DNA of 10,000 nt from Candidatus Hydrogenedens sp. (GTDB taxonomy: Bacteria > Hydrogenedentota > Hydrogenedentia > Hydrogenedentales > Hydrogenedentaceae): assembly GCA_020216745.1 (NCBI GenBank), contig JAIWNQ010000248.1, positions 1 to 10,000 on the forward strand, in the 5' to 3' direction. This document shows, in pieces, positions 1-6,977 of the stretch. The notes under the pieces were generated by a model, which was given only the letters and a program-made list of their open reading frames with translations, was not told where the DNA came from and made no database searches. Within the stretch, counting starts at the first letter, position 1. Each line of letters begins with the position of its first letter. The position numbers and the translations under genes were made by a program.

Positions 1-259
1 CTCCAGGATACATTATAATCTTGACTTTGCCATTTGTCCTTTTCTCAACTTCTTTTGCCCAACTTTCTGCAAGTTTGTATTGGGTATGGGTTGCAGGGAA
101 AAACACACTATACGTTAGTTCAATTGGTTTTTCCGCTTTAGCAGGAGATGCGGAAGGAGTAGAGCCTGTCTTTTCAGAACCCCCACAACCAGTTAAAATG
201 CACATACCGATAATGGCAATACAAGTAAGTAATAAACATGCTCCTTGTGTCTTTTTCAT
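1..259 (-). CDS. TRAP transporter solute-binding lipoprotein, DctP family (N-terminal part, cut by left edge)
   Basis: The first 86 residues of an extracytoplasmic solute receptor are visible, and the rest lies beyond the left edge. The protein opens with a lipoprotein signal peptide: Lys2-Lys3, a hydrophobic stretch from about residue 7 to 22, and a lipobox ILTGC with the lipidated Cys at residue 25. A Ser/Thr/Pro/Ala-rich spacer (about 26-45) follows. Then comes the typical first strand and helix of DctP proteins: ELTYSVFFPATHTQ, the helix LAESWAKEVEKRTNGKVKI, and then the MYPG turn. In this family such receptors bind organic acids or similar anions and pass them to DctQ/DctM membrane subunits, which would be expected further left. 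The ATG at 259 has a good ribosome site (GAGGGTGA) upstream. The lipid anchor is notable because many Gram-negative DctP proteins are free in the periplasm. The ligand cannot be told from this fragment. Confidence 0.85.
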   Translation of the reverse strand, partial: MKKTQGACLLLTCIAIIGMCILTGCGGSEKTGSTPSASPAKAEKPIELTYSVFFPATHTQYKLAESWAKEVEKRTNGKVKIIMYPG

Positions 260-296
260 ATACTTCACCCTCTTAATTAAATGTTTTTGTTCTTTA

Positions 297-326
297 ATAA
301 TAATTTGTTCCCTTTATTCCTTGCAA
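297..326 (-). promoter_or_regulatory. Probable sigma-70-type promoter of the TRAP solute-binding gene
   Basis: Read on the minus strand there is a TTGCAA box (321-326), an 18-base spacer and a TATTAT box (297-302). Transcription would start around 290, giving a leader of about 30 bases before the ATG at 259. The spacer contains GGGAACAAAT, also seen in the likely promoter of the 833-residue gene. The call rests on sequence match only. Confidence 0.4.
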
Positions 327-331
327 CTTAT

Positions 332-367
332 AAAAAAATGTATGCTCTATTACGTTAAAACATAATT
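332..367 (-). terminator. Weak hairpin plus T-run after the 833-residue gene
   Basis: Immediately after the stop codon, on the minus strand, AATTATG (361-367) can pair with CATACATT (337-344) with one bulged base. A run of seven T (332-338) follows. The stem is short and AT-rich with a long loop, so this is at best a weak terminator separating the 833-residue gene from the TRAP gene. Confidence 0.25.
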
Positions 368-2867
368 AATCATTGAGCTGAAGTTTATAATATTTGCCAA
401 TCTTTGCTATAAAAATTTTACCCTTATAATTAAGTGTAATCGTTTCTCTTTGTTGGCTAAATTCGGATAATATCCAGTCTCCTGCAATTCGTTCACCTAA
501 ATTGGCAAATTTCTCAGATACGTTGCTATCCGAAGTGCGGATAGAAATTCTAAATTTTGGGGAGTTACTGTTCTCACCGCTCCCGTTTGTTACTTGTGCA
601 AACCCGTGGAAAAAAACTAACAGTTCGCCTGATGACAACCGCATATTTGACGCCTCTGTATCAGAGAGTTCTTCAAAGATAGACCCTTCTACTTTAGATA
701 TATTTGTCTCTTGAGTCTCTACCAATGAGTCCACTGCTTGATTTTCTTTTTTTATCTCTACTTGATTGGCATCCACAGGTTTATCTTGTGAAGTATCTTT
801 TTTTTGTTCCGGCAAAACAAGACGTATTTGTTTCGGTTGATAAATTGGGCCTTCGCCAAGCAATTTTACAATATATGTTCCAGATGGGAGCTGATAGTAT
901 AGGAAGGCTTCTCTTTTTGGTGGAACCTTTCCATCTGCTTGGTTAAACACTTTTTCAAAAGCCAATCTCTCCTTCCCTCCAATTTTTGCTTCATATGGGA
1001 AATATTCCTTTTTCTCATCTGTTTCTGAATAGACCTTAACGAAAACAGGTGCAGGAACTTGAGCTAAATCATTTCCAATCCATACGGAGCGTAGCCCTTT
1101 ATTGTAAAGAGATATCTCGACCTGATATGCATCTAAATTGGATACATAGTTCATCCGACCTGCTGCGCCGAGAATCACATTCCCCTGAGCAACTCCAAAA
1201 AAGTCCGATAAGATAAGGAAAACAAATAAAACATTGAGGATAGTAGAACAAAGAGGTATCCACTTCATGCCCTGCTCTTTATAAACTGAAAGCCAGGAAG
1301 CAACACCGATTAGGAATAAAACAACATAGACAGAAACGATGCTCAGAGAGAAGAGTCCATTTGAAGAGACCCGAAGTTGCCCACCTAATGGGGTAAGGCT
1401 ATACCATGTAAGATTAATATAGATTGTATATCCGACTACGTAAATTACCCATAAAAGATTTAACGCTATTCCACGCCATCTTCGGTAAGGAATAGACCCA
1501 GCAATTGCTAAAAGAATAGCTGACAAGAATAGACCTACGACCATTAGAATTAAGACTTTGGAGGAGACCAACCCCTGACTGCTTGTCATTGGAATCATGA
1601 TTAACATAATTATAAGGGTAGAACAGAACCATGCAATCCATGAATCCCTCCCAATTTCTATAGCCCCTCGACTCGGACCGATACGTGCCACAAATGTGCC
1701 TTGTAAGGATGGAATATCTACCTGAGAATTAGCACTAATAGCACGCCGTGCTGTATCACGTGTTTTGCTAAGGTCCAAGCGTGCCTGGAAAAGGCTTTCT
1801 TCTATATGTCGAGCAGTTTGGGCATCTATAATCTTTGCTTCTTTTTGCTTCTGAATTCGGTCAATATTTTTTTCAATTGACTCGAGGTCTAAGTCACAAT
1901 CCAGTGCTAATTGGTCAAGTCGCTCACGGTAAAAAGAAATGGCACTGTGGGCAATTTTCAATTTTGCTTCATATTCCGCAATACCTTTTCGGGCAACATC
2001 GTTGTTCACCTTCCCTGCTTCAACGACCTTTTTCCATTCAATGAAACGACGTTCTAACTCCTCCCGAGAAGAGATGGATTTTTGCAAGCCTTCTATTAGA
2101 ATAGAAAGAACCGACGTATTATTTTCTTCTTCACTTAATGGAAATACAATATCTGGAACTCTATCTGGCAATTTTGTCAAATCTACATCAACATATCCAC
2201 CTGCCAATTCAGGACTAACTGTAGATAGCCAACCTTCAAGATTTTTTCGTCTCCTGAATAACCGTTCCCTTCTAATTCTTAATGGAACTATGCGTCTCCA
2301 ATAATGATTAAAATCAATACTACCTGTTCGATATGAGACAACCAATTCGCCAATTTCATCTTCAATTTGTTTCAGTTGTTCTAAAGTTTCAGAACGGCGA
2401 ATTTTTATCTTTTCATCTAAATCTGCACGCATTCTCCGAATTTTTGAAAGATAGCCAAGTAAGTCTGGTTTAGTCTCTTTCCCTACAGGCTTCTTTTGCC
2501 GTAACATATGAAGATTCTTCTGGGCTTTATATTCCGCAGAAATTAATATTTGTAAAAATTCAAGTGATTCAAGAGGAAGAATATCATGACTAACATAGTC
2601 AGAATCAGATGAGCCTTTATCGTGGAAAGGAGAGGAGTCTCCCAATACCTCTGATTTATCCTTCGTTGATTTTCTGCGGAGGAATTCTGGGTGGTCTTTT
2701 AAGTAAATTTCGGTAATACCTTCTGGTAATTCATCCCTATGCGGGATACGTATTTTCTGTCGGCAGGCAACACAGCGACCCGGTCTCCCATACATATCCG
2801 GTTGAACCCGCATCTTCTGGCCACAGATACAGTATATTCTTAATTCCATATCTTTCGGTTCTGGCAT
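366..2867 (-). CDS. Orphan 833-residue membrane protein: N-terminal zinc ribbon, coiled coils, five membrane helices, C-terminal beta-rich part
   Basis: I do not recognise this protein as a named family. It begins with a small zinc-ribbon-like module (Cys13-x-Cys15 and Cys32-x2-Cys35, ending in KIRIP). A charged linker follows to about residue 95. Residues about 100-385 are highly charged and helical, and probably coiled coil. Five hydrophobic segments follow at about 410-430, 436-458, 463-488, 508-531 and 536-560. With the zinc ribbon in the cytoplasm, five crossings would put the C-terminal 270 residues outside the membrane. That part looks beta-rich in two pieces (about 568-687 and 724-833), joined by a Lys/Gln/Glu-rich linker. 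The start ATG at 2867 has a GGTGG ribosome site six bases upstream. An ATG at codon 7 is a weaker option because it has no such site. The gene stands alone with its own upstream region. A role linking a cytoplasmic event to an envelope event is possible from the layout, but that is inference. Confidence 0.85.
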   Translation of the reverse strand: MPEPKDMELRIYCICGQKMRVQPDMYGRPGRCVACRQKIRIPHRDELPEGITEIYLKDHPEFLRRKSTKDKSEVLGDSSPFHDKGSSDSDYVSHDILPLESLEFLQILISAEYKAQKNLHMLRQKKPVGKETKPDLLGYLSKIRRMRADLDEKIKIRRSETLEQLKQIEDEIGELVVSYRTGSIDFNHYWRRIVPLRIRRERLFRRRKNLEGWLSTVSPELAGGYVDVDLTKLPDRVPDIVFPLSEEENNTSVLSILIEGLQKSISSREELERRFIEWKKVVEAGKVNNDVARKGIAEYEAKLKIAHSAISFYRERLDQLALDCDLDLESIEKNIDRIQKQKEAKIIDAQTARHIEESLFQARLDLSKTRDTARRAISANSQVDIPSLQGTFVARIGPSRGAIEIGRDSWIAWFCSTLIIMLIMIPMTSSQGLVSSKVLILMVVGLFLSAILLAIAGSIPYRRWRGIALNLLWVIYVVGYTIYINLTWYSLTPLGGQLRVSSNGLFSLSIVSVYVVLFLIGVASWLSVYKEQGMKWIPLCSTILNVLFVFLILSDFFGVAQGNVILGAAGRMNYVSNLDAYQVEISLYNKGLRSVWIGNDLAQVPAPVFVKVYSETDEKKEYFPYEAKIGGKERLAFEKVFNQADGKVPPKREAFLYYQLPSGTYIVKLLGEGPIYQPKQIRLVLPEQKKDTSQDKPVDANQVEIKKENQAVDSLVETQETNISKVEGSIFEELSDTEASNMRLSSGELLVFFHGFAQVTNGSGENSNSPKFRISIRTSDSNVSEKFANLGERIAGDWILSEFSQQRETITLNYKGKIFIAKIGKYYKLQLND

Positions 2868-2907
2868 CCTATTCCACCATTCTTATATTCATTTTATTAT
2901 TATTATG

Positions 2908-2937
2908 ATTTTATTTGTTCCCAAATTTCAATGTAAA
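2908..2937 (-). promoter_or_regulatory. Probable promoter of the 833-residue membrane protein gene
   Basis: On the minus strand a TTTACA box (2932-2937) is separated by 18 bases from TAAAAT (2908-2913), each one base from consensus. A start near 2901 would leave a leader of about 34 bases. The spacer includes the GGGAACAAAT motif shared with the TRAP gene promoter. An inverted repeat abuts the upstream box, which suggests possible regulation. No experimental support is visible. Confidence 0.4.
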
Positions 2938-2973
2938 TAATATGTCAATAATAAATAACATTATTACATATTA
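2938..2973. repeat. AT-rich inverted repeat (14-bp stem, one bulge) upstream of the 833-residue gene
   Basis: Left arm TAATATGT, a single unpaired C at 2946, then AATAAT (2947-2952). The loop is AAATAAC (2953-2959). The right arm is ATTATT followed by ACATATTA (2960-2973). All 14 positions pair. No T-run follows on either strand, so it is not a typical intrinsic terminator for the gene ending at 3014. It ends exactly where the predicted promoter box at 2932-2937 begins, so an operator for a dimeric regulator is a reasonable alternative. AT-rich DNA produces palindromes by chance more often than balanced DNA does. Confidence 0.5.
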
Positions 2974-3013
2974 GAGTTTATATTTAAAATTTATCCCTTC
3001 TTTTTTTATTCCC

Positions 3014-4228
3014 TCATTTTCTTGAAAGCCAAAGCAGAGTTTCAAAGTGAGGAGTATGTGGGAAAAAATCATATGCATTTCCATCCTTATATTGGTAATA
3101 TTCAAGAAGATATGGTAATTCCCGAATAAGGGCTTTGGGATTGCACGAGACATAGATTATATCTTTTGGTCTCCATTGGGTTAATTTTTTTATAACTCCT
3201 AACGTTAGTCCTTCGCGAGGTGGGTCGACAATAACCAGTGTACTTGATGATGACTTATAGAATTTAGGTGATTGTTCACTTAGAAAACGACGAACTTTTT
3301 GGAGATAGAACTCTACATTAACCACGTTGTTTAATTCCGCATTTATTTTCCCATCCTCAATGGAAGATGGCACACAATCAACAGAAAATACTTTACTTGC
3401 AAGATGTGATAATATTATCCCGATAGTACCCATACCTCCATACAGGTCAAAAATATATTCGGGGGTTATTTCACGGGTCCATTGGTAGATTCGCAAAAAC
3501 ATCTTTTCGGCTGATAATGTATTCGCTTGAAAAAAACTGGCAGGAGAGATACGGAAGGTGAACGTCATATCTGTGTTTTCATGGTTAAGCACTATCCTCT
3601 CATGGATAACTTCTTGCCCATGTATAAGGTGCCACTCTTGGGCTTGTGATACTTCCGCAGTGCGGGTATAAAGTCCCCCATAAATACTTTGGCAGGGAAC
3701 GTTTTTGTTTAATTGTTCAATTAGAGATTCCCAATTCAGATTTAATTCACGGGTAACAATTCCAACCATTCGTTCTGAGGTGCGTCTCGATTGACGAATG
3801 AGAAGAGCATGCAAGATGCCTTCTTTTGTTCGGCGGTCATAAGCCTCATACCGATTTTCCTCTCGCCATTGTTGTATCGCTTTCAACAAATCAGGAACAC
3901 TACAAGGTCCTATAAGACAATCCTCCATTGGAAACGTATCATACCATCTCCGAAATCTCTTAAAGCCAATAACAGTCCGACGTTTTATCTCCGCTGGAGG
4001 TGGCGCCTCAAAGTGCTCCCGAGAAAATACGGGGTCAATTTTATTTCGGTAGTGCCAAATCTCTGACGATGGCTCTATTGGAATGGCAGATGGAATATAG
4101 TCCGCAAATAAATTTTTTAAGTACATTTCCTTATTTTTCAATTGTTCTTTATAAGGAACATTTTGAAATGCACAACCACCACATATTCCAAAATGGGGAC
4201 ATCGTATTTCCACTTTATTGTTCTGCAT
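3014..4228 (-). CDS. RumA/TrmA-family RNA (uracil-5-)-methyltransferase with Fe-S cysteines, no TRAM domain
   Basis: This is a 404-residue SAM-dependent enzyme expected to make 5-methyluridine in RNA, most likely 23S rRNA. The N-terminus holds the iron-sulfur cluster pattern Cys10-x5-Cys16-x2-Cys19 (CPHFGICGGC), and Cys104 or Cys109 (IGPC) is the likely fourth ligand. The SAM site is FDLYGGMGTIG. DPPREGL begins at Asp335. The catalytic nucleophile is Cys362 in VSCNP, and the general base is Glu396 in the final FPHTPHFE motif. The protein starts directly at the cysteine cluster, so it lacks the RNA-binding TRAM domain of RlmD and resembles RlmC in layout. The exact target uridine cannot be told. 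I chose the ATG at 4228, which lies 14 bases after the preceding stop. A longer reading to 4312 would overlap the upstream gene by 70 bases and add residues unlike the family. It is probably the last gene of the thrS operon. Confidence 0.92.
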   Translation of the reverse strand: MQNNKVEIRCPHFGICGGCAFQNVPYKEQLKNKEMYLKNLFADYIPSAIPIEPSSEIWHYRNKIDPVFSREHFEAPPPAEIKRRTVIGFKRFRRWYDTFPMEDCLIGPCSVPDLLKAIQQWREENRYEAYDRRTKEGILHALLIRQSRRTSERMVGIVTRELNLNWESLIEQLNKNVPCQSIYGGLYTRTAEVSQAQEWHLIHGQEVIHERIVLNHENTDMTFTFRISPASFFQANTLSAEKMFLRIYQWTREITPEYIFDLYGGMGTIGIILSHLASKVFSVDCVPSSIEDGKINAELNNVVNVEFYLQKVRRFLSEQSPKFYKSSSSTLVIVDPPREGLTLGVIKKLTQWRPKDIIYVSCNPKALIRELPYLLEYYQYKDGNAYDFFPHTPHFETLLWLSRK

Positions 4229-4242
4229 AGTGAGCCTAATAT

Positions 4243-5019
4243 TTATAGTGTTTGTTTTTGGAATATACAAACAAGTGAAAGACCTATTGGTAATGAACAT
4301 TTTTGAATCCATTTATTTTCTAAGGATACAAGCACTTTTAATGGAACCTCTACCATGCGGGGCACTGGTGGAAACCCTTGATAGGTCTGTAAAGGATTAA
4401 AAACATCAATGATTTTTCGTAAAACGGCAAAAGGAATACCTGGAATATTCCAAAAGCTCAGCTTCTTTATGTGGAAGTGTGCCTGATGGGCAAGAGTCTT
4501 TAATTGCTTTTTTGTGTATCTACGGAAATGATGATTCCAACGGTCCCATGATGAGAATAAACATGGAAATGCTGGAACAGTCATGATTAAAAATCCTTTA
4601 TTTCTCAATACCCGTTTACATTCAATGATTGCTAACTGATGATTATAAATATGTTCTAAAACATCGGTCATTATAATCATATCTATTGACTCATCCTGCA
4701 GAGGGATACCTTCACCAGAATGGCTTACAAACGTTTTAAGTATACCCAACTCTTTAGTAAACTTTACTGCGGATGGTTCAAAATCGGTGCTGACAACTTG
4801 ATACCCCGACTGTTGAAGCTCATAAGACAATTTGCCACCGCCACAGCCAACCTCCAACACAGTACCAGGAGGTGGTAAAACTTTATTTGCAAGGTGGAGA
4901 ATTAACTCCCGTTTTAAGATGAACCACCAATAATCTTTTTCAGTCTCATGATGAATGCTTATCCATTGGTTACTTTCTATGTCTTCATTAGATATTCTGT
5001 TCGTTGGCGTGGTGTTCAC
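4243..5019 (-). CDS. Class I SAM-dependent methyltransferase (WWF / Methyltransf_11-23 type)
   Basis: This 258-residue soluble methyltransferase has a conserved N-terminal signature with Trp31-Trp32-Phe33 (YWWF). The SAM-binding motif I is LEVGCGGGK (55-63), Asp79 at the end of strand two is the ribose-contacting residue, and the motif TDVLEHI lies at 118-124. The stretch TVPAF (147-151) followed by WNHHFRRYT (161-169) is typical of a family often found in polysaccharide and lipid biosynthesis regions. The substrate is unknown, and RNA or small-molecule targets are not excluded. The start is a GTG at 5019, 14 bases after the thrS stop, with only a weak ribosome site (GGGTAAG). No in-frame ATG exists before the SAM domain. 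It is placed between thrS and the RNA methyltransferase with 14-base gaps on both sides, so it is almost certainly co-transcribed. Confidence 0.88.
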   Translation of the reverse strand: MNTTPTNRISNEDIESNQWISIHHETEKDYWWFILKRELILHLANKVLPPPGTVLEVGCGGGKLSYELQQSGYQVVSTDFEPSAVKFTKELGILKTFVSHSGEGIPLQDESIDMIIMTDVLEHIYNHQLAIIECKRVLRNKGFLIMTVPAFPCLFSSWDRWNHHFRRYTKKQLKTLAHQAHFHIKKLSFWNIPGIPFAVLRKIIDVFNPLQTYQGFPPVPRMVEVPLKVLVSLENKWIQKCSLPIGLSLVCIFQKQTL

Positions 5020-5033
5020 ATCACTTACCCAAG

Positions 5034-6872
5034 TTATTTATCTAAAGGCAAGGGCGTGTCAGAGAAATTATCCATTACACGATTCTCTCTTAACCGTATC
5101 AATGTTTCGACTGCCTGTGTTAGCGGGACAGTAATTTGCTCCTTTACTGCATAACGACGCCAAGTAATCATTTGATTTTGCCGTTCCCGCTCTCCGAGCA
5201 CCCAAATATTCGGAATTTTACGTACCACAGCATTTCGTATCTTCTTGTTGAATGTTTCTGGACTGTCATCAATCTCTATACGGAACAATTTATTTTGTAA
5301 CTCTGTTTTTATTGATACAGCATAATCAAGTAATACTGGATTTACTGGAACCATCATAATTTGGATAGGAGCCAACCATGTCGGAAAAGCACCACCATAA
5401 AATTCGATAAGGAACGAAATAATACGTTCATGAGTGCTTAATGGAGCACGATGCACGATGAAAGGTCTCTTCGGCTGTCCATCTCGGTCAATATAAGTAA
5501 GTCCAAACCGTTCCGCCATTACAAAATCCAATTGGCAGGTAGAAACTGTTTCTTCCCGACCTAAAAGGTTTCTCACCTGCACATCTACCTTAGGACCGTA
5601 GAACGCCGCTTCACCTTTTTCCTCTTCATATTGAATTCCCAGATTGTTTAATACTTGCCGTACCATATCTTCACTCTTATTCCACAACTCTTCATCCGCA
5701 ACAAATTTATCGCTATTGGGGTCATGAAGAGAAAGACGAACTCGGAAATTCCCTAATCGTAAGTGCTCATAATAACGGCTATACATCTGCATCACGGACA
5801 CAAATTCACTCTCCACCTGTTCAGGGGCACAATAAATATGGGCATCATTCATGCACATAGCACGCACTCGTAACAACCCCGAAAGGGAACCATGTTTCTC
5901 ATAGCGGAAAACATTCCCATACTCCGCAAGTCGTAACGGCAAATCACGATAACTACGAATACGGGACGCATAAATTTTATGATGGTGTGGACAATTCATA
6001 GGACGAAGATAGTATTGGTCATTCTCATCCAGAGTCATCGGGGGATACATGCTCTCCGAATAATATGGTAGATGGCCTGAACGGTAATATAATTCCGCAC
6101 GGGTAATACATGGAGTCGATACTCTTAAATACCCTTCCTTAAATTCCTCCTCTTTTGCCCATTTCTCTAATTCCTCACGGATAACTGTACCATTTGGCAT
6201 CCAGAGAGGTAGCCCAACACCTACTTCCGAATCTTGTATAAATAAATCCAGCTCTTCCCCTAATTTGCGATGGTCTCGCTCCATAGCCAACTGGCGAAGA
6301 TGTAAAAATTGTTCCAATTCCGCTTTATTAAGAAATGCAAATCCATAAATACGGGTGAGCATCGGATTTCTTTCATCACCACGCCAATAACTCCCAGAGA
6401 TGCGGTCTAACTTAAACCCATCTTTGGGCAGTTCCCCCGTATGGTTCACGTGTGGTCCTTCACACATATCAACAAAAGGACCATGCCGATAAAACGAAAG
6501 CCCTTTTGAGTCAATTTCACCTTTTTCTGCCAATTCTTTCGCATATTCAACTTTGTAACTCTGCCCCATCTTTTCAAGGAATTCTACCGCTTCTTCAAGT
6601 TTCATAAAGGTTTGAGTAAAAGGGTGCTTCTCTTTAATAATTCGGCGCATCCGTTCTTCAAGTTCTGGCATGTCTGATTCACCTATTGGATTCCCATTAA
6701 AATCAAAGTCATAATAAAAACCATTCTCAACTGGCGGTCCAAACGCCAATTTTGCATCTGGTCGCAATTCCAGAACCGCTTGGGCTAATACATGTGCCAA
6801 CGAATGACGAATTTTATAAAGTTGATTTTCTGAGGCTAATGAACTATCTTCACAATTTTCTTGCTTATTCAT
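5034..6872 (-). CDS. thrS: Threonyl-tRNA synthetase lacking the N-terminal TGS domain
   Basis: This 612-residue class II synthetase charges tRNA-Thr with threonine in the cytoplasm. After only about 20 leading residues it enters the editing domain, with His23 and His27 (HSLAH) and Cys137 and His141 (DMCEGPH) as the editing-site residues. The usual N-terminal TGS domain of roughly 60 residues is therefore absent. The catalytic core shows the zinc ligands Cys294 (MNCPHH), His345 (NDAHIYC) and His474 (IVHRA). Their spacing is close to the E. coli enzyme (Cys334, His385, His511). Motif 2 Arg323 (FRYE) and motif 3 Arg483 (THER) are present, and an anticodon-binding domain follows from about residue 505. 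Unusual changes are RVRAMCMNDAH where RVRGFTQDDAH is common, and HRAPLSTHER in motif 3. The ATG at 6872 has AGGGAT about ten bases upstream. It is the first gene of the compact cluster with the two methyltransferases. No T-box leader fits the 105 bases upstream. Confidence 0.96.
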   Translation of the reverse strand: MNKQENCEDSSLASENQLYKIRHSLAHVLAQAVLELRPDAKLAFGPPVENGFYYDFDFNGNPIGESDMPELEERMRRIIKEKHPFTQTFMKLEEAVEFLEKMGQSYKVEYAKELAEKGEIDSKGLSFYRHGPFVDMCEGPHVNHTGELPKDGFKLDRISGSYWRGDERNPMLTRIYGFAFLNKAELEQFLHLRQLAMERDHRKLGEELDLFIQDSEVGVGLPLWMPNGTVIREELEKWAKEEEFKEGYLRVSTPCITRAELYYRSGHLPYYSESMYPPMTLDENDQYYLRPMNCPHHHKIYASRIRSYRDLPLRLAEYGNVFRYEKHGSLSGLLRVRAMCMNDAHIYCAPEQVESEFVSVMQMYSRYYEHLRLGNFRVRLSLHDPNSDKFVADEELWNKSEDMVRQVLNNLGIQYEEEKGEAAFYGPKVDVQVRNLLGREETVSTCQLDFVMAERFGLTYIDRDGQPKRPFIVHRAPLSTHERIISFLIEFYGGAFPTWLAPIQIMMVPVNPVLLDYAVSIKTELQNKLFRIEIDDSPETFNKKIRNAVVRKIPNIWVLGERERQNQMITWRRYAVKEQITVPLTQAVETLIRLRENRVMDNFSDTPLPLDK

Positions 6873-6954
6873 AGTAAAAAAATCCCTATCTATATTTTGT
6901 ATGTTTCTCTTGATTATCAGATTAACCTATATTTTACTCCAAAATAGAGATGAT
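6873..6954 (-). promoter_or_regulatory. Upstream region of thrS with a weak promoter candidate
   Basis: On the minus strand GATAAT (6913-6918) lies 18 bases after TTGGAG (6937-6942). The first is a good match to a -10 box and the second a poor -35 match. The leader to the ATG at 6872 would be about 35 bases. Transcription could equally run through from the glycosyltransferase gene upstream. Confidence 0.25.
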
Positions 6955-6969
6955 GGGCAAGGTATGCCC
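6955..6969 (-). terminator. Small GC-rich hairpin after the glycosyltransferase gene
   Basis: GGGCA (6955-6959) and TGCCC (6965-6969) pair perfectly around a five-base loop, eight bases beyond the glycosyltransferase stop codon. The only T-rich stretch that follows on the minus strand (TATTTT) is several bases away, so termination would be inefficient. It is the only GC-rich stem in this gap. Confidence 0.25.
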
Positions 6970-6977
6970 TTAATATC

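Noticed and set aside
21..365. 114-residue open frame on the plus strand at the left edge
   Set aside because: It lies opposite the TRAP receptor, whose lipobox and DctP motifs are clear, and it runs into the non-coding gap. It is a shadow frame.
1939..2304. 121-residue plus-strand frame within the 833-residue gene
   Set aside because: It is opposite the charged coiled-coil part of the long gene. It has no ribosome site and no recognisable motif.
2943..2948. Perfect TTGACA on the minus strand as a promoter box
   Set aside because: At 17 bases downstream the sequence is TTTGGG, which is not a -10 box. The hexamer is part of the inverted repeat instead.
4229..4312. Longer start for the RNA methyltransferase, adding 28 residues
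   Set aside because: It would overlap the preceding methyltransferase gene by 70 bases, the added residues do not resemble the family, and the ATG at 4228 sits just before the conserved cysteine cluster with a 14-base gap after the previous stop.
6873..6977. T-box or other amino-acid-sensing leader before thrS
   Set aside because: The gap is only 105 bases and shows no T-box consensus or antiterminator/terminator pair.
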